Positions 9,802 through 17,502 of a stretch of 64,000 nt of DNA are shown piece after piece. Positions within the stretch are counted from its first letter, which is position 1. Every line of letters begins with the position of its first letter. The position numbers and the translations under genes were made by a program. The notes beneath the pieces are model-generated. The model saw nothing but the letters and a program-made list of their open reading frames with translations. It did no database searches and was not told the DNA's origin. The stretch is from contig NZ_AP026978.1 in NCBI RefSeq assembly GCF_027924405.1, positions 6,138,001 through 6,202,000 on the forward strand. The letters are read 5' to 3'. Source of the stretch: Nocardia sputorum (GTDB taxonomy: Bacteria > Actinomycetota > Actinomycetes > Mycobacteriales > Mycobacteriaceae).

Positions 9802-10278
9802 ATGGCGAAAGAGACCGCGACCTACCGCGGCTGGAAGAAGCTGCCGGACAACCGGCTGGGGCATGCGCTGTTCTCGCTCGGGATGGTGGCCCGGGTGCCG
9901 TATTTCGGCACCGTGCTGCCGAACGTGGTCCGGCTCGAACCCGGGTTGTGCGAGGTGACCTCGCCCAAGTGGTTCGGCATCCACAACCATCTGGGCACCT
10001 TCCACGCCATCGCGGCGTGCAACCTGGCCGAGGTCGCGATGGGCATGCTGAGCGAGGCGACGGTCCCGGCGACGCACCGGTGGATTCCCAAGGCGATGAA
10101 CGTGCAGTATCTGGCCAAGGCCGAGACCGGCCTGCGGGCCGTGGCGAAGCTGGCCGAACTCCCCGATTTCCCGAGCATCACCGAAGGACGCGAGGTCGTG
10201 GTGCCGGTCTCGATCTACGACAAGCACGGCCTCGAGGTGGTGCACGCCGACATCACCACCTGGGTGACGCCGCGGTAG
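9802..10278 (+). CDS. Hotdog-fold DUF4442 family protein
   Basis: A 158-residue soluble protein with the hotdog-type helix HNHLGTFHAIAACNLAEVAMG (residues about 57-77) and C-terminal strands, matching the DUF4442 family. Relatives are thioesterase-like, but the family has no settled function, and hydrolysis of an acyl-CoA is only a possibility. It is monocistronic. Its 3' end overlaps the tail of the convergent ABC ATPase gene by 26 bases. A TetR-style palindrome sits just before the start codon, where bound protein would block initiation. No strong Shine-Dalgarno sequence is seen. Confidence 0.75.
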   Translation: MAKETATYRGWKKLPDNRLGHALFSLGMVARVPYFGTVLPNVVRLEPGLCEVTSPKWFGIHNHLGTFHAIAACNLAEVAMGMLSEATVPATHRWIPKAMNVQYLAKAETGLRAVAKLAELPDFPSITEGREVVVPVSIYDKHGLEVVHADITTWVTPR

Positions 10279-11005
10279 TCGGCCTCCGTGAGCCGCGTGC
10301 GTCCGGTCCCGCGCAGGCCGTCCGACCTGGATCGACCGGGGCCGGAGGCGATGCGTCCCCGGCGACGAGTCGCCCGTGATCGAGGTGCAGGACGCTCTCC
10401 GCGCATCCGGCGAGATCGTCGGCGAGACAAGCCGAAACGACGATCGTCATGTCTTGGTGCGCGAGCGCTCGCAGCATTCCGGCCAGATAGCGACGACCGT
10501 CGTGGTCCAAGTCGGCCATCGGGTTGTCCAGGACGAGTGCCGTCGTACCCGCGGCGAGCGCTCTGGCCAGGCTCAGCCACTTCTTCGCACTCCGGGAGAG
10601 ACGGAGAACCGGCGTGGCAGCGGAGTCGGCCAAACGCGCGAGATGCAATGCCCGGTCGACGAGTTCTTCGGCCGTGTCTCCGCTGTGGCCCGCGATCTTC
10701 GCGGAGAACCGCACGACCTCCGCGATCGACCAGGTCTCACTGCCCTCGTACACGTCGGGGACCCAGCCGACCCGGGAGCGGACCACCCATGGTTCGACGC
10801 TCGGATCCGCGTCCTCCACGCGGAGCCACCCTCGGTGCGGCCGCAACTGACCGGCGAGCATCGACAACAGCGTCGTCTTCCCCGCGCCGTTCGGTCCGAC
10901 CACCGCGGTGACCCGGCCCGCAGGCGCGCGGAAGGTCACGCCGTCGATCACCGCGACTCCGGCGAATTCGCGGCAGAGCCCGCTACAAGTAATGCCGAAA
11001 CTCAC
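10253..11005 (-). CDS. Degenerate ABC-transporter ATP-binding protein without a permease
   Basis: A 250-residue ABC ATPase fold starting at GTG 11005, with GGAG 7 bases upstream. Walker A is intact (GPNGAGKT, 37-44), but other active-site elements are altered. The Q-loop Gln position carries Asp84. The signature is LSRSA (136-140) instead of LSGGQ. The Walker B aspartate 160 is followed by Asn161 where the catalytic Glu belongs, and the switch His position carries Ala192-Cys193. It may bind ATP but hydrolyse it poorly or not at all. The last 30 or so residues are low-complexity and overlap the convergent gene. No permease adjoins it; it follows the lipase gene by 43 bases and may share its transcript. 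Confidence 0.7.
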   Translation of the reverse strand: MSFGITCSGLCREFAGVAVIDGVTFRAPAGRVTAVVGPNGAGKTTLLSMLAGQLRPHRGWLRVEDADPSVEPWVVRSRVGWVPDVYEGSETWSIAEVVRFSAKIAGHSGDTAEELVDRALHLARLADSAATPVLRLSRSAKKWLSLARALAAGTTALVLDNPMADLDHDGRRYLAGMLRALAHQDMTIVVSACLADDLAGCAESVLHLDHGRLVAGDASPPAPVDPGRTACAGPDARGSRRPTTAASPRW

Positions 11006-11048
11006 CGAGGTTCTCCATCTTCGTGCGTTCTGTCCGGCCGGGGCCCGC

Positions 11049-11984
11049 TCAGCAGGGCAACGCTCGTCGATCTCCGGCGAGCGCGGAGAGGACGGCGGCG
11101 GCCGCGCGCGGGTCTTCGAGCATGCCGCTGTGATCGGCCGTGTTGCCGGGGCAGCCCTCCTGCAGCCAGACGTTGCGGTCGGCGGGGGCGGGGGCGGCGA
11201 GCAGAGCGGTGTCCTGCGGCGTGATCACTTGGTCGGCGCGGGAGGCGATGGCCGTGTACCGGGGACCGGTGACGGTCTCGCCTCCCGCGTTCAACCGGTT
11301 GAGCAGCGGTGACCCGACCACTTGCTGCTGTCCCGGAGCTCCGAACACCTGAGCCGCGATCTGCGCGTCCCCGAGGCCGAGGGCGGCCAGATCCGGATAG
11401 GCGCCGCGCAATCCGGCCCAGGTCGAGCCGCGATACGGCGTTCCGAGGGTCACCACCTGGGACACCGCCTCGCCGCCGCGAGCGCGGAGGTATTGCCGGA
11501 CCACGGTGCCGCCGGTCGAGTGACCGACCAACGCCACCCGGCTCGCTCCCGTCGTTTCACGCACCGACCGCACGACTTCGGCGAGCTCGCCCGCCATCCG
11601 GTCGATGTCGGCCACGCCGTAGACCACGCGTCCCAGCAACGCGGCGCCGATCGGGCCGATGCCGGTGGAACTGGAGCCGCTCTGGCCGCTGACCGCGTCG
11701 ACGACGCCGGGCGCGGCGCCGAGATTCGCGGCGAACACGCAATGTCCCTCGGCCCGGATGGCGCGCGCGAGCAGGGGGAAGCTGCGGCCGACGTCGGTAC
11801 CCGAGCCGTGCACGAGCACCACCGGCTCCGGCCGTTCCGGGGTGGGACGGCAGGACCAGTCGTTGGCGCCGTCCAGCACCGGCGTCTCGGGAGCGGCGGC
11901 CGCGCTCGGCGCGTGCGGCAACGCCGCGGCGGCCGCGACCAGCATGAGGCCGGCGACACGCGCGGCCCGGAGGCGAATAGACAT
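11049..11984 (-). CDS. Secreted lipase/esterase (alpha/beta hydrolase)
   Basis: A 311-residue exported hydrolase. The open frame extends upstream, but ATG 11984 has GGGA at the right distance and starts a signal peptide (about residues 1-32, ending in an Ala-rich stretch). The core has VVLVHGSG (oxyanion region, 55-62), the nucleophile elbow GHSTGG with Ser156, Asp251 and His285. This layout matches secreted actinobacterial triacylglycerol lipases. Four cysteines (45, 82, 278 and 311) could form disulfides. It starts 17 bases after the antigen 85 gene and is probably co-transcribed with it, suggesting work on envelope or extracellular lipids. Confidence 0.85.
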   Translation of the reverse strand: MSIRLRAARVAGLMLVAAAAALPHAPSAAAAPETPVLDGANDWSCRPTPERPEPVVLVHGSGTDVGRSFPLLARAIRAEGHCVFAANLGAAPGVVDAVSGQSGSSSTGIGPIGAALLGRVVYGVADIDRMAGELAEVVRSVRETTGASRVALVGHSTGGTVVRQYLRARGGEAVSQVVTLGTPYRGSTWAGLRGAYPDLAALGLGDAQIAAQVFGAPGQQQVVGSPLLNRLNAGGETVTGPRYTAIASRADQVITPQDTALLAAPAPADRNVWLQEGCPGNTADHSGMLEDPRAAAAVLSALAGDRRALPC

Positions 11985-12001
11985 CTCGAATTCCCGACGG
12001 T

Positions 12002-13006
12002 TCAGATTCCCAATGGAGCGGCGAGCGTCGGCCACGAATCCTTCAGCGCGTCCTCCCAATAGCCCCAGGAGTGGGTGCCTTCGGGGCGGAAGTTGTATCG
12101 CGCGGGGATGCCGAGGTCGTCCAGCCGGGTTTTCATGTTGTGCGAGCAATAATTGGTGGCCGCTTCGATCACGCCGCCGACCACGAGCTGATTCGCGAAA
12201 CCCCACGGGCCGTTCAGCGAGTATTTTCCGCCGTACTGGTCGTAGACGCCGGGCATGCCATTTCCACTGGCGATGTAAATGGATTTCCCGCGCAGTCCCT
12301 CCGCCTGCACGTAGGGATCATTGGCCACCCATTGCGGATCGCCCGCTGGCCCCCACATGTTGTCCAGCTCCGCCAGACCCCATTCCTCCACGGTCAGCCG
12401 GACGAACTCGCGGCCGACCGGATCGCTGGTCTGCGCGCAACCGCTGTAGGCGGCCACGCTGGAGAACAGGTCACCCGTGGTCGCGGCGAGCGCGAGGGTC
12501 GTGGTCCCCGACATCGAGAAGCCCGCGAGGGCATTGCGCCCGCTGGTCCCGAGATACGCGTCGATCAACGGGGGCAGTTCGCTGCTCAGGAAGGTCCGCC
12601 ACTTCTGACGGCCCAGCCTGGCGTCATCCTTCTGCCAGTCCGCGTAATAACTGAACATGCCGCCGATCGGCGTGACCGCGTGCACGTTCTTGTCCGCGAG
12701 GAACTGCATCGCATCGGTCTTGGTGGCCCAGGTGGAGCCGTCGATGCCACCGGCCGCGCCGAGCAGCAGATACAGCACCGGACGCGGCACGCTGGTGTCC
12801 GCGGCGCGCTGCACTTCCACCGGAATATCGAGGTCCATGGCGGCGGAATGCACCGTCAATGTCAGGCTCCGCGCATCGTGCTCCCGCACGGAGACGATCG
12901 AAGACTCCGCGGGCGCCGCTTCCGCCTGCACCGAAACCATTGCCGATGCGACGGCACCGGCGACGACCGCCGACAGCACCAGTCGGCGGAGGTGGCTTCC
13001 TCTCAT
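12002..13006 (-). CDS. Secreted antigen-85-type mycolyltransferase/esterase
   Basis: A 334-residue antigen 85 family protein with a signal peptide (about 1-31, ending QAEAA). These enzymes transfer mycolic acids between trehalose monomycolate molecules or onto arabinogalactan outside the cell. The nucleophile is Ser164 in GFSMSG; Glu281 and His312 (THSWGYW) complete the triad with spacing close to that of antigen 85C. The motif YYADWQKDD is also typical. It is followed by the lipase gene. A minus-oriented intrinsic terminator lies about 150 bp upstream. A paralogue lies at 23687-24754. Simple esterase activity is the alternative. Confidence 0.9.
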   Translation of the reverse strand: MRGSHLRRLVLSAVVAGAVASAMVSVQAEAAPAESSIVSVREHDARSLTLTVHSAAMDLDIPVEVQRAADTSVPRPVLYLLLGAAGGIDGSTWATKTDAMQFLADKNVHAVTPIGGMFSYYADWQKDDARLGRQKWRTFLSSELPPLIDAYLGTSGRNALAGFSMSGTTTLALAATTGDLFSSVAAYSGCAQTSDPVGREFVRLTVEEWGLAELDNMWGPAGDPQWVANDPYVQAEGLRGKSIYIASGNGMPGVYDQYGGKYSLNGPWGFANQLVVGGVIEAATNYCSHNMKTRLDDLGIPARYNFRPEGTHSWGYWEDALKDSWPTLAAPLGI

Positions 13007-13156
13007 GACTCCCCTTATCCCGAATCCCGGAACGCCTCGCGATCCGAGCCCAGGCTATGGTGCGTCTCGAGCCGATTCACGACTGAAATTGCTGGGCCAC
13101 CGATTCTGGGGGCATGCGCGCCAACGGGATTCCACCGATTCGGTCGATTTGATTCG

Positions 13157-13189
13157 GAAAAAGCGAGACCCCAATTCCTGGGGCTCGCT
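13157..13189 (-). terminator. Intrinsic terminator upstream of the antigen 85 gene
   Basis: On the minus strand, AGCGAGCCCCA pairs with TGGGGTCTCGCT around a 5-nt loop (one bulge) and is followed by TTTTTCC. No minus-strand gene ends here, since the neighbour is the plus-strand cyclase. It may be an attenuator for a distal promoter or block antisense transcripts. Confidence 0.6.
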
Positions 13190-13237
13190 CGCTTCGAATA
13201 GTTGCGCCCGCGTCGGCCGACCGGATTGAATGCCCCT

Positions 13238-14434
13238 ATGGGTGTCAGCGCGGACCGGGAAGTCGATGTGTGCGTGGTCGGGCTCGGTCCCACCGGGCGG
13301 GCGCTCGCGCACCGCGCCATGCGCGCCGGACTGTCGGTGACCGCGATCGATCCGCGCCCGGACCGGCTGTGGCCGCCCACCTTCTCCTGCTGGGTGGACG
13401 AGCTGCCGCGATGGCTGCCGCCCACGGCCATCGCGACCACCATCCCGGCGCCCACGGTCTGGACGAAGACCGAACATCGCATCGATCGGCCCTACTGCGT
13501 GCTGTCCAAGCCCGGTCTGCGCGCGGCGCTGCCGCTCGACGACGCCACCGTCGTCGCGGGCCGCGCCACCCGGGTGGACGCGCACGAGGTCGAACTCGCC
13601 GACGGCACGGTGCACCGGGGGGCCGCGGTGTTCGACACCCGGGGCCTGCCCCCGCTCGGACGCCGCAGGGCGGCCAGCGCGCACGGCATCTTCGTCGACG
13701 CCGAGACGGCCGCGCCGATGGTCGCCGAAGGCTCGGGCCTGCTGCTGGACTGGCGACCGGAGAACGGCGCCGGCCCGGACGAGCCGCCGTCGTTCCTCTA
13801 CGCGGTGCCGCTCGGCGAGGGCACGGTGATCTTCGAGGAGACCAGTCTCGGACTCCGGGGCGGCATGCCACAGCGCGAATTGCGCAGACGCACGCTCGCG
13901 CGCCTCGCCGCGCACGGCATCCGCCTCACCGGCGCCGAACCGAGCGAGGCGGCGCACTATCCGCTCGACCAGCCGCCGCCGCGAAAGGGCGAGGCGCGCG
14001 CGATCCCGTTCGGTTCGCGCGGCGGCATGATGCATCCGTGCACGGGGTACAGCGTCGCCGACTCACTGGCGCTGGTGGACACCGCGATCACCGCGCTGCG
14101 GCAGGGCCGCGACCCGATCGCCGCGCTGTGGCCGCCGCGGGCGCGACTGGTGTATTGGATGCGGATGCGGGGGCTCTACGGCCTCGGCAGACTCACCACC
14201 GAGCAATCCATCGCGATGTTCGACGCGTTCTTCAGCGCCTCCCCGCGCGGTCAGCGCGCCCTGCTGTCCGCACACGACGACTACATCGCTCTGGGCGCGG
14301 TGCTGTTCAACACGGTCGCGCACACCTGGCCGTTCCACTGGCGTTACGACCTCGTCGGATGGACCAATCGGAACCGCTGGCTGGACTACGACTTCGCCGA
14401 ACCGCGCGAAGCGGCCGAACGCCGGGTCCGGTAA
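13238..14434 (+). CDS. Lycopene cyclase family flavoprotein
   Basis: A 398-residue FAD-dependent protein. The N-terminal Rossmann motif is VVGLGPTG (13-20), followed by an acidic strand end (IDPRPDRLW) typical of the CrtY/CrtL lycopene beta-cyclases of Rhodococcus and relatives. Later blocks such as PLGEGTVIFEETSL and GGMMHPCTGYSVADSL fit the family. These enzymes cyclise the psi ends of lycopene to beta-rings. ATG 13238 is chosen over an upstream TTG because it starts just before the dinucleotide fold. No other carotenoid gene is nearby, so the substrate is inferred from the family. Confidence 0.78.
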   Translation: MGVSADREVDVCVVGLGPTGRALAHRAMRAGLSVTAIDPRPDRLWPPTFSCWVDELPRWLPPTAIATTIPAPTVWTKTEHRIDRPYCVLSKPGLRAALPLDDATVVAGRATRVDAHEVELADGTVHRGAAVFDTRGLPPLGRRRAASAHGIFVDAETAAPMVAEGSGLLLDWRPENGAGPDEPPSFLYAVPLGEGTVIFEETSLGLRGGMPQRELRRRTLARLAAHGIRLTGAEPSEAAHYPLDQPPPRKGEARAIPFGSRGGMMHPCTGYSVADSLALVDTAITALRQGRDPIAALWPPRARLVYWMRMRGLYGLGRLTTEQSIAMFDAFFSASPRGQRALLSAHDDYIALGAVLFNTVAHTWPFHWRYDLVGWTNRNRWLDYDFAEPREAAERRVR

Positions 14435-14435
14435 C

Positions 14436-14458
14436 CCGGCGAACGACCACGACGCCGG
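14436..14458. terminator. Small stem-loop between convergent genes
   Basis: CCGGCG / CGCCGG arms with an 11-nt loop fill the 25-bp gap between the cyclase stop and the permease stop. It could serve both strands. No T-run. Confidence 0.35.
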
Positions 14459-14459
14459 A

Positions 14460-15338
14460 CTAGGGCCCCGTCTCCGCGGCGCGCCGGTATCCCCGCACCG
14501 CGGGGTAGGCGAAGACGACGATGATGCCGAGCGTCCAGGCGAGCGTCTCGAGCAGCGGGTCGGCGACCGCACCGCCGTAGGACAACCCGCGCATCGCATC
14601 GATCGCGCAGCTCATCGGCTGATGCGCCACCACGTCCTGCAACCAGACCGGGTAGGCGAAGACCGGGACGAAACCGGAGTTGAAGAACATCAGCAGCGTG
14701 CTGACCATGCCGATGATGTTCACCAGCATCACGCCCTCCGACACGGTGGCCAGCGCGGTGACCAGAACGGCGAACGCGACGCCGAACAGCACCGGGATGC
14801 CGATCAGCGCCACCGCCGCGAGGGGCCCCTGGCCGAACCGGAATCCCAGCAGCAGGCCCACCGCGACGACGAACACCGTCGTCACCAGGACGCGGATCGC
14901 TTCGGCCAGCAGCCTGCCGGTGAATCCGGCCGCGCGGTGCACCGGCATCGTCCAGAACCGGCCGAGCAACCCGGTCATCTTCTCGGTCTTGAAGCCGAGG
15001 GCGCTGACCACCGCGCCGGACATCGCCGCGACCAACGTCAGCAACGGGACCGTGCCGTACACCGCGGGCATGCCGGTGGCCCCGGACACGGGCTTGTTCA
15101 GCACGATGTAGAACATCAGCAGGGTCAGCGCCGGATAGACCAGGGTCTGGATGGTCGTCGCCGGATCACGCGCCCAGATCAGCAGCAGCCGCTTGCACTG
15201 GATCAGGCTCTGCACCACCCAGGTGACCAGCGAGCCCTCCGGCCGCGTCCGGACGACGGGCAGGGGCTCGGCCGCGCGGACCTCGGCCTGCTCGGCCCCC
15301 TGGTCGACGCGTTCCACGGTCGATTCCACCGAACTCAT
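14460..15338 (-). CDS. ABC-2 type permease (DrrC-like)
   Basis: A 292-residue integral membrane protein with about six hydrophobic segments (roughly residues 63-80, 98-113, 149-166, 176-197, 203-226 and 265-280) after a hydrophilic N-terminus of about 40 residues. It has the ABC-2 signature region near VSALGFKTEKMTGLLGRFWTMPVHR. It is the third gene of a DrrABC-like operon and its ATG overlaps the preceding permease stop (ATGA). DrrB/DrrC-type dimers export lipophilic compounds, such as daunorubicin in Streptomyces and phthiocerol lipids in Mycobacterium. The cargo here is unknown. Confidence 0.85.
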   Translation of the reverse strand: MSSVESTVERVDQGAEQAEVRAAEPLPVVRTRPEGSLVTWVVQSLIQCKRLLLIWARDPATTIQTLVYPALTLLMFYIVLNKPVSGATGMPAVYGTVPLLTLVAAMSGAVVSALGFKTEKMTGLLGRFWTMPVHRAAGFTGRLLAEAIRVLVTTVFVVAVGLLLGFRFGQGPLAAVALIGIPVLFGVAFAVLVTALATVSEGVMLVNIIGMVSTLLMFFNSGFVPVFAYPVWLQDVVAHQPMSCAIDAMRGLSYGGAVADPLLETLAWTLGIIVVFAYPAVRGYRRAAETGP

Positions 15339-16159
15339 GACCGCCTCACACTCGCCCAGATCGCCAACGGGAGGAACACCGCCGCCAGCCCGATCAACCA
15401 CACCAGCGGAACCCACAGCACGTGCCAGGTCACCCCGTCGGCCGCCATGTCGCGCAAGGCGAAGGAGAACTGCGAGATCGGCTGATTGCGCACGAACGGG
15501 CGAATCCACTCCGGGAAGTTGCGTTCCGGCACGAACCCGCAGGAGAGCATGCCGAAGATCAGTGTCGGCAAGGTCAGCGCCTGGCTCAGCGACTCCGGGC
15601 TCTTGGTCAGGCTGCCGAGCCCGTCGGCGCCGATCGCGAGCACCGTGCCGACCGCGAGGGAGAACGCGCAGAACAGCACGGCCTGGCCGACGCCAGCGAC
15701 GAAACGGAAGCCGATCAGATACCCGAACAGCACCGCCGCGGTGAGCGAGGTGACCGAACGGACCAGACCGGCGCAGATGCGCGAGGTGAACGGCACCAGC
15801 ATGCCGATGGGCATGGTCTGCAGACGGGTGCTCAGGCCGGTCATCGCCTCGAACGCGGCCAGCTGCGCGTTGGACATCATGGTGAAGGCCATCGTCTGCA
15901 GCACGATGATCGGCATGACGTACTGGGCGTAGTCGACGCCCTGGATCTTCATCACATAGCGCAGCGGCAGGTAGAAGCCGAGGGTGAAGATCAGCGGCGT
16001 GATCGCCGCGACGATCAGCTCGCCCTTGGTCGCCATGGTGCGCACGATGCGGCCGGTCAGCGCGCGCCACTGCGCGAACGACGACAGCCGCGGCGCGGGA
16101 AGTTCGGCGAACAACGTCGCCTCGGCCGGAGTCTGCTCCGGGGCTGTCGCAGCGGTCAC
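15335..16159 (-). CDS. ABC-2 type permease (DrrB-like)
   Basis: A 274-residue membrane protein with about six predicted helices (starting near residues 47, 85, 130, 160, 190 and 245). The cytoplasmic segment MTGLSTRLQTMPIG matches the ABC-2 transporter family. It is coupled by ATGA overlaps to the ATPase upstream and to the second permease downstream, so all three subunits are made together. It probably pairs with the other permease as a heterodimeric export channel. Which of the two corresponds to DrrB and which to DrrC is assigned by order only. Confidence 0.85.
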   Translation of the reverse strand: MTAATAPEQTPAEATLFAELPAPRLSSFAQWRALTGRIVRTMATKGELIVAAITPLIFTLGFYLPLRYVMKIQGVDYAQYVMPIIVLQTMAFTMMSNAQLAAFEAMTGLSTRLQTMPIGMLVPFTSRICAGLVRSVTSLTAAVLFGYLIGFRFVAGVGQAVLFCAFSLAVGTVLAIGADGLGSLTKSPESLSQALTLPTLIFGMLSCGFVPERNFPEWIRPFVRNQPISQFSFALRDMAADGVTWHVLWVPLVWLIGLAAVFLPLAIWASVRRS

Positions 16160-17139
16160 GCGCGCCCGCCCGAGTGGCCGGTGATGGAGAGGAATACGTC
16201 GTCGAGCGAAGGGCGGCGCAGCGCGATGTCGGCCAGCTCGACGCCGGCGCTGTCGAGCCTGCGCAGCGCCTCGGTCAGCGTCGCCGCGCCCTCCGGCGCG
16301 GGGATGGACAGCCGGTCGCCGCCGTCGATGTCGGCCAGCACTGCGGGCGGCACCAGGTCGCCCAGGGCGTACGCGGCGGTGCGCAGCTTCTTCTGATCCA
16401 GCGGGACGACTTCGCAGTAGCTGCCGCCGGTCTTCTCCTTGAGTTCGTCGGCGGTGCCCTCGGCGATCACCGTGCCCTTGTCGATCACGATGATGTTGTC
16501 GCTGAGCACGTCGGCTTCCTCCAGGTACTGCGTGGTCAGCAGCACCGTGATCCCCTGCGTCTTCAGCGCGGTGACCAGGTCCCAGACGCCCTGCCTGCTG
16601 CGTGGGTCGAGGCCGGTGGTCGGCTCGTCCAGGAACACCACCTCGGGCCGCACCACCAGGCCGCAGGCGATGTCGACGCGGCGGCGCATGCCGCCTGAGT
16701 AGTTGCGCACGGCGCGGCGGCCCGCGCTCACCAGATCGAATTCCTCCAGCAAGGTGTCCGCGCGCTTGCGGGCCGCGGACTTGCCCAGACCCATCAGCCT
16801 GCCGAACAGCTCGAGGTTTTCCCGGCCGGAGAGGTTCTCGTCCAGCGCCGCGTACTGACCGGTCATCATGATCGAGCGGCGCACGCCCGCCGGGTCCCGC
16901 AGCACGTCGTATCCGGCGACGACGGCGGTGCCGGAGTCGGGCCGCAGCAGAGTGGAGAGCACCTTCACCATGGTCGTCTTGCCCGCGCCGTTGGGCCCGA
17001 GGATGCCGAGGACGGAGGCGCGTTCGGCGACGAAGCTGACGCCCTGCAGTGCATGCACATCGCCGAACGACTTGCGAACGTCCGCTACCCGGACCGCAGG
17101 CTCACTGGCATGCGAATCTGCTTGGTTGGAACTCGGCAT
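16156..17139 (-). CDS. ABC exporter ATP-binding protein (DrrA-like)
   Basis: A 327-residue ATPase energising the two permeases downstream. Walker A GPNGAGKT is at 48-55, the signature YSGGM at 147-151, and Walker B FLDEPTTGLD has Asp171 and Glu172. The switch region reads TTQYLEEAD, with Gln in place of His, a hallmark of the DrrA subfamily. A C-terminal extension of about 100 residues, also typical of DrrA, follows. ATG 17139 has GGAG 5 bases upstream and is chosen over a longer Arg-rich extension. The NRPS locus is 7.8 kb away, so a link to peptide export is possible but unsupported. Confidence 0.88.
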   Translation of the reverse strand: MPSSNQADSHASEPAVRVADVRKSFGDVHALQGVSFVAERASVLGILGPNGAGKTTMVKVLSTLLRPDSGTAVVAGYDVLRDPAGVRRSIMMTGQYAALDENLSGRENLELFGRLMGLGKSAARKRADTLLEEFDLVSAGRRAVRNYSGGMRRRVDIACGLVVRPEVVFLDEPTTGLDPRSRQGVWDLVTALKTQGITVLLTTQYLEEADVLSDNIIVIDKGTVIAEGTADELKEKTGGSYCEVVPLDQKKLRTAAYALGDLVPPAVLADIDGGDRLSIPAPEGAATLTEALRRLDSAGVELADIALRRPSLDDVFLSITGHSGGRA

Positions 17140-17502
17140 CAACTCTCCACTATCGACCGGTGCGGCGACCAGGTCGCCCGAGCGCAATCGCACGCCCGGA
17201 TTGGTGATCCGTCGCGCTCGGCGTGATGTTACCGGCCCGATGCGCGGGCTTTCGCGTCGCGCGCGGTACCCGCACCAGCGTGCGCTCAGTGTGTCCTTAC
17301 TCACATTTCTCGCCGCCCGTCCACCGCGCAAGGGATCGACGCTGGTGAGCGCGATCCGATGCGGCCGGGCGCCGGCGGCCGAGCCTTGTCGGCCCGCTGC
17401 GCCAGACCATAGTCTGCTTTGCGGGGGAAAACACTCACTCGTCCACGGCTGTGGGCCCGCTGAACGGTCCGCACGTTGGTTTCGACACTGCGAGAGGTGA
17501 TC
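17140..17502. other. 363-bp divergent intergenic region
   Basis: This separates the DrrABC-like operon (minus) from the aldehyde-dehydrogenase-fold gene (plus). It must hold both promoters. I see no clear hexamer pair, no strong palindrome and no small gene with a ribosome binding site. Confidence 0.45.

Noticed and set aside
11985..12206. 74-residue N-terminal extension of the lipase
   Set aside because: It overlaps the antigen 85 coding end, is Arg-rich and would precede the signal peptide; ATG 11984 has its own ribosome binding site.
14460..16070. A single 536-codon frame covering the second permease and most of the first
   Set aside because: The upstream part is an out-of-frame reading of the DrrB-like permease; the true start is ATG 15338 with an ATGA overlap.
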